From contig CAKVEA010000002.1 in assembly GCA_934728355.1 (NCBI GenBank), positions 62,001 through 126,000 of the forward strand: 64,000 nt of DNA, written 5' to 3'. This document shows, in pieces, positions 56,236 to 64,000 of the stretch (position 1 is the first letter of the stretch; each line of letters starts with the position of its first letter). This DNA comes from an uncultured Eubacteriales bacterium (lineage in GTDB: Bacteria; Bacillota; Clostridia; Oscillospirales; Acutalibacteraceae). A program made the translations under genes and the position numbers. The notes beneath the pieces were generated by a model, which saw only the letters and a list, made by a program, of their open reading frames with translations, was not told the origin of the DNA and ran no database searches.

Positions 56236-57603
56236 TTAATTAATTTTTACTAAGTCCGTTTGGGATAATAGAACTACAGTTTCGACATGAGCTGTTCTTG
56301 GAAACATATCAACAGGAATAATCTTACTAATTTTAAAATCATTTTCACAAATAATCTTTAAATCTCTGGCAAGGGTAGCAGGATTACACGAAACATAAAT
56401 TAATTTTTTCGGTTTTGATTTAATAATAAAATCTATAAGAGATTGTGAACACCCTTTTCTTGGAGGATCTAAAATAAAAATATCCGGTATCTTTTTTAAT
56501 TTTCCAATATTTTCTTCTATGCGAGAAGCATCACAACATATAAATTTTGCATTTTTTATTTCATTTTGGCATGTATTTTCAATAGCATTCTCAACAGCTT
56601 GTGGAACCACTTCTACACCAATAACTTCCGACACACGAGAAGAAATAGAAAGACCTATTGTTCCTATACCACAATATAAATCTAAAACAGAATAATTTTT
56701 GTCATTTCCTATTAAATCGGCAACAATACTGTAAAGTTTTTCTGTTTGAAAACTGTTCACCTGGTAAAAAGACATAGGAGAAATATTAAATTTAATCCCG
56801 CAAAGAATATCTGTTATATAATTTTTACCCCAAATTAAAATTGATTTTTCACCAAGTATTACATTTGTTTTTTCTTTATTTACATTCAAAACTATACTTG
56901 ATATATTAGGAAATAAACTAAGAATATACTTTGAAAATTCATTCTTTAAAGGAAAATTTTCCCCATTTGCAACTAAGCACAGCATTATTTCTTTTGTTTT
57001 TTCAGAGTGTCTTAAGTATATATGCCTTAAAAATCCGTTATGATTTTCCTCGCTGTATATTGAAATTTTATATTTCAAAACCCAACTTTTAACCGCTTCT
57101 ACTATTTTATTGAAAATTTCCGGATGAATTAAACATTTAGGGCAATCAACAACTCTATGGCTATGTAAACTAAAAAATCCAGCAATTATTCCGTTTTCTT
57201 CCCTTACAGGAATTTGAGACTTATTCCTATAGAAATTTATTTTCTCGCAAGGTATTATAGACTCAATTTCTTGATTTTTGAATCCACCTATTCTTTGAAT
57301 ACAATCTAAAACATGTTTTCTTTTTATTTTTAACTCCGCATCATAAGAAATATGTCTAAAAACACATCCTCCGCATTTTGGATAGTGAACACAGTCTATA
57401 TTAATCCTATCTTCAGAAGGTAAAATTATACTTTCAATTTTACCCACTACATATTTTTTGTTTACTTTTATTATTTTAACTTTAAGTCGGTCACCAATAG
57501 CTGCCGAAGGAACAAAAACAGCAAAATTTTCAAATTTACCTACTCCCACTCCTTCGATAGTAACATCATTTATTGTTAAATCTATAAACTCGTTTTTTTT
57601 CAA
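56236..57603 (-). CDS. RlmD/RumA-type 23S rRNA (uracil-C5)-methyltransferase
   Basis: 455 residues. N-terminal TRAM domain (about 1-58), then the Fe-S cysteines in CVHYPKCGGCVFRH, the SAM site VLDLYCGIGTIGLSIS, DPPRKGCSQ and the catalytic Cys in YVSCNPATLARDL. The family methylates U1939/U747 of 23S rRNA. TTG start behind GAGGAG. Confidence 0.93.
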   Translation of the reverse strand: MKKNEFIDLTINDVTIEGVGVGKFENFAVFVPSAAIGDRLKVKIIKVNKKYVVGKIESIILPSEDRINIDCVHYPKCGGCVFRHISYDAELKIKRKHVLDCIQRIGGFKNQEIESIIPCEKINFYRNKSQIPVREENGIIAGFFSLHSHRVVDCPKCLIHPEIFNKIVEAVKSWVLKYKISIYSEENHNGFLRHIYLRHSEKTKEIMLCLVANGENFPLKNEFSKYILSLFPNISSIVLNVNKEKTNVILGEKSILIWGKNYITDILCGIKFNISPMSFYQVNSFQTEKLYSIVADLIGNDKNYSVLDLYCGIGTIGLSISSRVSEVIGVEVVPQAVENAIENTCQNEIKNAKFICCDASRIEENIGKLKKIPDIFILDPPRKGCSQSLIDFIIKSKPKKLIYVSCNPATLARDLKIICENDFKISKIIPVDMFPRTAHVETVVLLSQTDLVKIN

Positions 57604-57633
57604 TTTGTTTTCTCCTCTTGCTTTTTAAATATT

Positions 57634-57662
57634 ATTATATCTGTTTAAGCTTTAATTTTCAA
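57634..57662 (-). promoter_or_regulatory. Promoter of the rlmD-like gene
   Basis: On the minus strand TTGAAA (57657-57662) and TATAAT (57634-57639) with a 17-base spacer. Confidence 0.75.
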
Positions 57663-57677
57663 ATTTAAAAACAATAA

Positions 57678-57703
57678 AGACTTCAACTTTTAAAGTTGAA
57701 GTC
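57678..57703 (-). terminator. Terminator after the small membrane gene
   Basis: GACTTCAACTT and AAGTTGAAGTC make an 11-12 bp palindrome; on the minus strand it is followed by TTTATTGTTTTT. Confidence 0.8.
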
Positions 57704-57737
57704 ATATTTTTCATTGATTTAAAAAATATATTCAAAA

Positions 57738-57896
57738 TTAGTTTATAGAAGCATCAAGATATTCTTCAAGTTCTTTTTCTTCCCTTTTTTTCTTTCTGTC
57801 TATAAGTGCAAATATTGCAACTATAAGAGACAAAACAGTCACAACTGAAGTTATTACTCCTATTACAAAAGCTAAATTGTCTTTACTATTTTTCAT
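57738..57896 (-). CDS. Small single-pass membrane protein (52 aa)
   Basis: MKNSKDNLAFVIGVITSVVT... One membrane helix (about 8-30) and a highly charged tail (DRKKKREEKELEEYLDASIN). ATG 57896 follows GAGGGAGAG. It resembles the small membrane proteins with a KKKREEKE tail seen in clostridia, but I cannot assign a function. Located directly after the P-type ATPase and possibly cotranscribed; a regulatory partner is conceivable. Confidence 0.65.
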   Translation of the reverse strand: MKNSKDNLAFVIGVITSVVTVLSLIVAIFALIDRKKKREEKELEEYLDASIN

Positions 57897-57975
57897 AATA
57901 ATCTCTCCCTCTTTATTTTTCATTCATAGTATTTTACATTAAATAATCAAAATTTTCAAGAGTATTCATATTTTA

Positions 57976-60348
57976 TCAGTTTGATTTTCTCTTAAAAAAA
58001 TTTATATTTTCAAAATTCATTTTAGAAAAGAAATCATATATTGTGGTTGAAACTATAATCATAGGAATCAAAATTAAAATATTAATCCAATTAAGATGTT
58101 CCATTTCTAAAAGAGAAGAAAATCTTAAAATACCGATAGAAAAAAGAATTGAAACTACCCAAAGAAGCGATTTCCTTAAAAAATTAAGCGGAATGGAAAT
58201 TCTATATATTAATATTATTCCTATAATGCCGGTTATAACAACATTTATAGTCGAATATCTTTCATACGAAATACCAAAAATAAAATATATTACAACGGAT
58301 ATCATTACAGAAGCTACTATCGAAAGTGCAGCAGGAAGAGATTTACTTATTATATTTTTAAACAAATTACCCTTAATTTTTTCTCTGTTAGGCTCTAAAG
58401 CCAAAGCAAATGACGGTATACCGATTGTAACTGCACTTATAAGTGTCATTTGAATAGGAATAAACGGGTAAGGGGCTGCTATTACAAAAAATAAAATTGA
58501 AAGTAAAAAAGAATAAATAGTTTTCACCAAAAACAAAGAAGACGATCTTTGAATATTGTTAATTGCTTTTCTTCCTTCTGCTACCGCTCTGGGCATAGAT
58601 GCAAAATCTGAATTAAGAAGCACTAAGTGAGAAACATTTCTTGCTATTTCACTTCCGCTTGCCATGGCCACACTGCAATCCGATTCTTTCATAGCTAAAA
58701 CATCATTTACACCATCTCCTACCATTGCAACAGTATGACCTTTATTTTTTAAAGCTTTAATAAGTTCTTGCTTTTGATCCGGTGTGACACGTCCAAATAC
58801 AGTATACTTTTCAGCAGCATCTGTTATTTTTTCTTTTGTATCTAAAGTAGTAGCATCTATATATTTTTCAGCATTTTCGAGCTTGACCACTTTAGCTATA
58901 CTCGAAACAGTGACCGGATCGTCTCCGGAAATAACTTTGATATTCACTCCTTGTTTTTTAAAGAAATTTAAAGTTTTTTCCGCATTGTTTCTTATTTTAT
59001 CTTTTATAAGAATAAATCCCATAAAGTTTAAATCTAACGGCAAATCTTTACCTTCAAAATTATTTTTTGAATATGCTAAAACCAAAACTCTGTATTTATT
59101 GGAATATAAACTGATTTTTTCTTTCACCTTATTATTATTTTTAAATACAAATTCCGCAGCTCCCATAACAATAGATCCGTAACCTACCGCATGAACTCCG
59201 GACCATTTTTTCTCAGATGAAAACGGAATTTTTACGTCTGCAATTTTAGAATCACTTTTTGGAGGAAATTTATTTTTAACGGCCAAAAACGTTTCCCCTG
59301 TGTCTTCAAGAGAAGTAGTCAAAATAGTTATAGCATTTGACAAATCAGAACTTGAAAATCCTTCAGCCGGTATAATTTCATGAACTTCAAAAGACCCTTG
59401 AGTAATAGTTCCTGTTTTGTCAAGGCATAAAGTATCCACTCTTGCAAGAGTCTCAAGACTGTAAATATCTTGAACAAGAACTTTTTTACGAGAAAGTCTT
59501 AAAACTCCAACAGCTAATACAGAACTTGTTAAAAGCACTAATCCTTCGGGAATCATACCTGTAAGTGCAGCAGATGTTGTAACTATTGCGGAATTAATGT
59601 CGCACCCAGAAGCATTAAATTGCCTGTAAAACAGAAGTGCTCCCATAGGTATTATCGCAAAAGATATAATTTTAATTATTTTATTCAGAGTAGTCATTAT
59701 TTCAGACTTTGTTTTCTTTATATATTTTGATCCTTTTAAAATCTGCGAAGCATAATTTCCTTGACCTATATGCTCTACTTTTGCCTTACAACTTCCACTC
59801 ACAACATAGCTACCCGATAAAAGCATATCCCCTTCGGATTTTGGTATTAAATCCGGCTCGCCTGTTAAAAGTGATTCATTTACTTCACATTTTCCTTCTT
59901 TCACTATACAATCAGCCACTACTTGACTACCTCTTTTAAGAAGAACTATATCATCAAGAACTATTTTTTCAAGTTTTATTTTCTTAATTTCTCCTTCTCT
60001 TAAAACCAAAGTATTACTCGAAGAAATTAAGTTTAATCTGTCAACTGTATTTTTCGCCTTAATTTCTTGAACAATTCCAACTATTACATTGCATATAACA
60101 ACTCCCATGAACATAAGATTTCTATATGATCCCGTATATAATATTGCTATAGCTAAAATTAAATTTATAAAATTAAATAATGTAAAAAGATTATCCTTAA
60201 CAATCGAAGAAACACTTTTAGAAGAAATTGTTTTATCAATATTGGTAAGTCCTTCTGAAACTCGTTTTTTAACTTGATGTTTTGAGAGTCCGAAACTAAT
60301 TGGCGGTTCATACCTCTCATTACTTATTGGTGAATCAGATGTTTTCAT
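57976..60348 (-). CDS. P-type cation-transporting ATPase
   Basis: 790 residues. Phosphorylation site DKTGT with Asp310, actuator loop TGEP at 162-165, hinge GDGVNDVLAM, and a membrane PEGL motif at 267-270 (MIPEGLVLLTSS). There are about ten hydrophobic segments and no heavy-metal N-terminal domain. The PEGL motif and overall form resemble CtpE-like P-type pumps, linked to Ca2+ in actinobacteria, but the ion cannot be read from the sequence. AGGAGG precedes the ATG. Confidence 0.9.
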   Translation of the reverse strand: MKTSDSPISNERYEPPISFGLSKHQVKKRVSEGLTNIDKTISSKSVSSIVKDNLFTLFNFINLILAIAILYTGSYRNLMFMGVVICNVIVGIVQEIKAKNTVDRLNLISSSNTLVLREGEIKKIKLEKIVLDDIVLLKRGSQVVADCIVKEGKCEVNESLLTGEPDLIPKSEGDMLLSGSYVVSGSCKAKVEHIGQGNYASQILKGSKYIKKTKSEIMTTLNKIIKIISFAIIPMGALLFYRQFNASGCDINSAIVTTSAALTGMIPEGLVLLTSSVLAVGVLRLSRKKVLVQDIYSLETLARVDTLCLDKTGTITQGSFEVHEIIPAEGFSSSDLSNAITILTTSLEDTGETFLAVKNKFPPKSDSKIADVKIPFSSEKKWSGVHAVGYGSIVMGAAEFVFKNNNKVKEKISLYSNKYRVLVLAYSKNNFEGKDLPLDLNFMGFILIKDKIRNNAEKTLNFFKKQGVNIKVISGDDPVTVSSIAKVVKLENAEKYIDATTLDTKEKITDAAEKYTVFGRVTPDQKQELIKALKNKGHTVAMVGDGVNDVLAMKESDCSVAMASGSEIARNVSHLVLLNSDFASMPRAVAEGRKAINNIQRSSSLFLVKTIYSFLLSILFFVIAAPYPFIPIQMTLISAVTIGIPSFALALEPNREKIKGNLFKNIISKSLPAALSIVASVMISVVIYFIFGISYERYSTINVVITGIIGIILIYRISIPLNFLRKSLLWVVSILFSIGILRFSSLLEMEHLNWINILILIPMIIVSTTIYDFFSKMNFENINFFKRKSN

Positions 60349-60403
60349 TGTTTTCCTCCTTTTATAAACTTTAAATTATTTGAAACAGAAAGGGAGAATT
60401 TTA

Positions 60404-60700
60404 GTGATTTGCAGAATTGCAGATATGAAAAATAAAGAGGTCATAAGCATAAAAGACGGTTGTCGAATAGGATGTGTAAACGATGTTGAAGTAGATATGA
60501 AATGTGCAAAAATTATATCCATTATTGTGTACGGACGTCTTAAATGCTTAGGACTTTTAGGAAGAGAAGAAGATATAATCATAAAATGGGAAAATATAGA
60601 AGTTATAGGAAATGATACTATCCTTGTAAATTATAATCCAAAATGTCTCAGAAGGAGAAAAGTTAATTTTTTTGAGCCGTTTTGTAAAGTATTTAAATAA
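60404..60700 (+). CDS. YlmC/YmxH-family PRC-barrel protein
   Basis: 98 residues from GTG 60404, which follows AAAGGGAG. ADMKNKEVISIKDGCRIG and the WENIEVIGNDTILV strand are typical of this PRC-barrel-type family, found in spore formers (YlmC/YmxH). Role unclear; linked to sporulation in Bacillus. Confidence 0.8.
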   Translation: MICRIADMKNKEVISIKDGCRIGCVNDVEVDMKCAKIISIIVYGRLKCLGLLGREEDIIIKWENIEVIGNDTILVNYNPKCLRRRKVNFFEPFCKVFK

Positions 60701-60706
60701 AAGTAC

Positions 60707-61390
60707 TCAAACCAAAATCATAAAATGGCAAACACTTCCCGCAAGAACAAATAAATGCCACACAGAATGCATATACTTTATTTTTTTACCGATAACGTAT
60801 ATAACAGCTCCTAAAGTATAAAGTATTCCTCCTACGAAAAGCCATATAAGCTGACTTTTCGAAAGCAGTTTCATTGCGGATTTTGATATAAATAAAACAC
60901 TCCAACCCATAAAAATATATAAAAATAAAGAGATTTTAGAAAATCTATTAACATCTATCATATTAAGTATCATACCTACTATAGCCGATACCCACACAGC
61001 TGCCAAAACTATATTGCTTTCAAAACTATTTAAGTATATAGCACAAATAGGAGTATAAGTACCTGCTATTAGCAAAAAAATAGAGCAGTGATCAAACTTT
61101 CTGAGATTACTTTTTAATTTCGAGGTTTTAACCACATGATATAGAGTAGAGCCAAGATACAATATGAAAAGAGTTGAAGAGTAAATTAAAATAGAAATGA
61201 TGTTTCTTGGATTTTTAGGTGATCTTATTAATAAGAATATAAAAGCAAAAACAGAAAATATCACACCTGCTCCGTGAGTTACATAATTAAGTACTTCTTC
61301 AAGAAAACCATAACTCGGCAACCCAAAATCATTTTTATTTTTCATATTTTTAGTGTCACTTTTAAAAAAAACATTTTTATTGTTTACCAT
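60707..61390 (-). CDS. Hemolysin III family (YqfA/PAQR-like) membrane protein
   Basis: 227 residues with seven hydrophobic segments. The conserved sites are VTHGAG, GSTLYHVV, KFDHCSIFLLI and MHSVWHLFVLAGSVCHF, giving the His/Asp/Ser metal site of the family. True hemolytic activity is not implied. Convergent with the YlmC-like gene. Confidence 0.92.
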   Translation of the reverse strand: MVNNKNVFFKSDTKNMKNKNDFGLPSYGFLEEVLNYVTHGAGVIFSVFAFIFLLIRSPKNPRNIISILIYSSTLFILYLGSTLYHVVKTSKLKSNLRKFDHCSIFLLIAGTYTPICAIYLNSFESNIVLAAVWVSAIVGMILNMIDVNRFSKISLFLYIFMGWSVLFISKSAMKLLSKSQLIWLFVGGILYTLGAVIYVIGKKIKYMHSVWHLFVLAGSVCHFMILV

Positions 61391-61488
61391 TTTTTACCTC
61401 ACTTATATCAATGATTAGTCATTATATCATAATAAGTAAATTTATAAAAGAAAATTATTTACATAATTAAATTATAGGAGTGAATTTC

Positions 61489-62220
61489 TTGAAGTTTAAA
61501 TTTTTAAAAAAGAATTTATTTACTTACAGTATAGTGTTTTTATTTTTGGGATTATTTTCATTAATAGCTTTTACATCATATGCAAAAGCAAAATCTTCAG
61601 GAAATAATTCTAAAGAAATTCCAACAATAATACTTGATCCCGGTCATGGAGGCGAAGACGGTGGAGCAGTTGGAGTAGACGGCATTGTAGAAAAAGACAT
61701 AAATCTTGCAATTTCTTTAAAACTACAAAACTTTCTCGAAGCTTCGGGATACAAAGTTATCATGACAAGAGAAAAAGATACTGCAATATACGACGATAAT
61801 TTAAAAACTTTACGCGAAAAAAAACGCTCAGATCTAAGAAACAGAATGGGTATAATAAATAAAAGTAAAGAAGAAGAAAAAACCGTATTCGTCAGCATAC
61901 ATCAAAATAAATTTCCGGATTCAAAATATTTTGGTACTCAAATATTTTATTCTGTGAATGATTCAAAAAGCGAAAATTTGGCAAATAAAATAAAAGACTC
62001 AGTTACCGGACTGCTGCAGCCCGAAAATGAACGAGAAATAAAACCCGCAACAAATAAAATATTTTTACTTCATAATGCTCATATACCTGCAGTAATAGCA
62101 GAATGTGGATTTATTTCAAATCCTGAAGAATCGGCAAAATTAAAAACCGAAAAATACCAAAATCAAATGGCATTTTCAATATATTGCGGTATAGTTAATT
62201 ACTTTATGGAAGACACTTGA
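61489..62220 (+). CDS. cwlD: CwlD-like N-acetylmuramoyl-L-alanine amidase
   Basis: 243 residues. Signal or anchor segment (about 9-32), then the Amidase_3 motifs ILDPGHGGEDGGAVG, EKDINLAISLK, VSIHQNKFP and IAECGFISNPEE. CwlD starts muramic-delta-lactam formation in spore cortex, so this marks a spore former. I use TTG 61489 with AGGAG 8 bases upstream; GTG 61480 overlaps that site. Followed by radA. Confidence 0.88.
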   Translation: MKFKFLKKNLFTYSIVFLFLGLFSLIAFTSYAKAKSSGNNSKEIPTIILDPGHGGEDGGAVGVDGIVEKDINLAISLKLQNFLEASGYKVIMTREKDTAIYDDNLKTLREKKRSDLRNRMGIINKSKEEEKTVFVSIHQNKFPDSKYFGTQIFYSVNDSKSENLANKIKDSVTGLLQPENEREIKPATNKIFLLHNAHIPAVIAECGFISNPEESAKLKTEKYQNQMAFSIYCGIVNYFMEDT

Positions 62221-62280
62221 TTTTAAATTCTCAAGCTGATAAATTTATATTTAAGAAATTTAAAACAGAGGAATTCAAAA

Positions 62281-63665
62281 TGAATAAAAAAATAAAAAGT
62301 ATTTTTGTTTGTTCAGAGTGTGGTTTTGAATCCGCAAAGTGGAACGGTATATGTCCTTCATGCGGTCAAGGAAACACTATGAATGAAGAAACTGTATCTT
62401 TGAGTAAAAAATCAAGTGCAAAAACTTCAAAAAATTTCGGAAATATAAGTCAAATATCAATCAAAGATGTAGATATAAACAAAGAAACTCGGTACACTAC
62501 CGGATTTAAAGAATTAGACAGAACCTTCGGTGGCGGAATAGTTAAAGGATCTCTTTCACTTTTAGGCGGCACACCCGGTATAGGAAAATCAACACTGCTT
62601 TTACAAATATGTAATTATCTCGATAAAAACTTAAAAATTTTGTATGTCTCCGGAGAAGAATCTCAAAGGCAAATAAAAATGAGAGCTTCAAGGCTGGGAG
62701 TAAATAATGAAAATTTATTTCTCATGACCCAAACAGATATTGATTTAATATCCTCTGAGGTGCAACTTAGCAGACCAGATATTTTAATAGTAGATTCAAT
62801 TCAAACTATGAGCAGCCCTGATTCATCTTCAATCCCGGGAAGTGTTTCTCAGGTTAAAGAATGTACAAATGTTTTTTTAAATATTTCCAAGTCTCTTGAC
62901 ATTACGGTTTTAATGATAGGCCATGTCAACAAAGATGGTGCGATTGCAGGTCCAAAAGTTCTTGAACATATGGTAGATACAGTTCTTTATTTTGAAGGAG
63001 ATAATCAAACTTCATATAGAATTCTAAGAGCTGTTAAAAACAGACACGGCTCGACTAATGAACTAGGTGTATTTTGCATGAGCAATGAAGGTTTAAGTGA
63101 AGTACAAAATCCTTCAGAAATGCTTCTTTCAGGGAAGCCAAAGGGTATTCCGGGTATATGTGTTGCATGTATTTTAGAAGGTACCAGACCTCTTTTGACC
63201 GAAGTTCAAGGACTCGTCACTCCTACTTCTTTCGGAAACCCAAGAAGAATGTCTACAGGATTTGACTACAACAGAATGTCATTAATTTTAGCGGTTTTAG
63301 AAAAACGTGCAGGATACCATTTTTCTTCAATGGATGCGTATATAAACGCAGTAGGCGGAATTAAACTTGACGAACCTGCAGCGGATTTATCAGTTGCTAT
63401 TGCGCTTGTTTCAAGCTTAAAAGATGCTGTTATAAGCGATGACGTTGTAGCTTTTGGGGAAATAGGCCTCGCCGGTGAAATAAGAGCTGTTCCAAATGCA
63501 GAAGGAAGAATAAAAGAAGCTGCTCGTTTAGGATTTTCAAAATGTATAATACCTTACCATAATTTAAAATCTTTATCTTCAAAAACAGAAAAATACGATA
63601 TAGAAATAGTAGGTGTAAAAACAATTCGTCAAGCAGTAAATGAAGCTTTAGAAACAGTATCTTGA
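62281..63665 (+). CDS. radA: DNA repair protein RadA
   Basis: 461 residues. Zinc finger CSECGFESAKWNGICPSCG, Walker A GGTPGIGKST, KNRHGSTNELGVF motif, and a C-terminal Lon-protease-like domain. RadA acts in recombination-fork branch migration. ATG 62281 follows AGAGGA. Its end overlaps the end of the convergent addA gene by 18 bases. Confidence 0.96.
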
Positions 63666-64000
63666 CAAATAGAATGAATATATCCCTATTTCTTTAACAT
63701 CTATGGAAGTTGTTTCTTCAAGTGCATATTTATAAATTTTAAGTTGAGAAACATATTTTTCATAAAGAACATTTATATCCTCGATTTTATCGGTCTTATA
63801 ATCAACTATTACAAATTTTCCGTCTTCAATAAATGCACAATCCATCGCTCCTTGAACAACTATGGATCCTTCATCGTTCTTGTTGTAAAAAGGAGTATTT
63901 TTTATTGGCATATTAACAGAAAATCTATGTTCGCGAAGAATTTTAGGACTTTTCAAAATTCTTTGGTATAAATCAGAATTTAAAAAATTTTTTATTGATT
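63648..64000 (-). CDS. addA: AddA helicase/nuclease subunit, C-terminal part (N-terminus off the window)
   Basis: The frame is open from the right edge to TAA at 63648. The stretch FLNSDLYQRILKSPKI, REHRFSVNMPI and VQGAMDCAFIEDGKFVIVDYKTDK is the RecB-type nuclease domain, with the D...DYK active-site pattern. AddAB repairs double-strand breaks. Only about 117 C-terminal residues are visible. Confidence 0.88.
   Translation of the reverse strand, partial: SIKNFLNSDLYQRILKSPKILREHRFSVNMPIKNTPFYNKNDEGSIVVQGAMDCAFIEDGKFVIVDYKTDKIEDINVLYEKYVSQLKIYKYALEETTSIDVKEIGIYSFYLSRYCF

Overview
The window looks like chromosome of a low-G+C, endospore-forming Firmicute (class Clostridia). It is AT-rich, uses strong GGAGG-type ribosome sites with many TTG/GTG starts, and carries cwlD and a YlmC/YmxH-type gene, both linked to sporulation. 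Gene order is typical for the phylum (ywiB-argS, rsmH-ftsL, glmU-prs-pth, a CIRCE-controlled groESL). I see no insertion sequence, integrase, CRISPR array or rRNA. The species cannot be named from sequence alone.

Layout. 1-3135: C-terminally cut, membrane-anchored repeat protein (-). 3333-8166: operon vanY-like, fmt, glycosyltransferase/MazG fusion, fhs (-). 8323-13228: prfA, sua5, lytic transglycosylase, M18 aminopeptidase, radC (+). 13314-16233: murI, ywiB-like, argS (-). 16392-20846: asparaginase, an amber-interrupted small membrane gene, ftsL-like, rsmH, pduL, nadK (-). 20873-24323: tlyA, pth, prs and a shortened glmU (-). 24535-31556 is an accessory island: two subtilases, then nine small genes encoding double-glycine leader peptides with CxxC...C-type cores. 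31616-32894: pgeF, tspO (-). 32972-38364: five genes (-), several of them typical of extracellular contractile injection systems (eCIS): AAA ATPase, PAAR-like DUF4280, a protein with a carboxypeptidase-regulatory-like domain, DUF4255 with a long acidic tail, and a stalk-domain protein. No sheath, tube or baseplate gene is present. 38697-46568: pnp, two GT2 glycosyltransferases, lepA, hemW, tRNA-Met, tRNA-Glu, an ASCH-domain gene (+). 46692-51703: nhaC, two orphan helical proteins, tRNA-Val, maf, mnmA. 51896-53930: groESL. 53965-56235: holin/amidase-like pair, tRNA-Leu, tRNA-Arg, a chloramphenicol acetyltransferase remnant and a gene-free stretch. 56236-64000: rlmD-like gene, P-type ATPase, ylmC-like gene, hemolysin III, cwlD, radA and the 3' end of addA.

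How genes work together. Fhs makes 10-formyl-tetrahydrofolate, which Fmt in the same operon uses. GlmU, MurI, RsmH/FtsL, the transglycosylase and the amidases serve the cell wall and division. PrfA, Sua5, ArgS, Pth, LepA, MnmA, RlmD and TlyA serve translation.

The strongest candidate for an undescribed system is the island at 24.5-31.6 kb. It holds nine paralogous secreted-type mini-proteins, each with a GG leader and a probable four-ligand metal-binding core, next to two intact-triad subtilases and with no modification enzyme or C39 transporter in view. The nearby eCIS-like module and the lysis-like pair are further accessory features. The window also shows repeated use of probable AUU/AUA start codons behind good ribosome sites.
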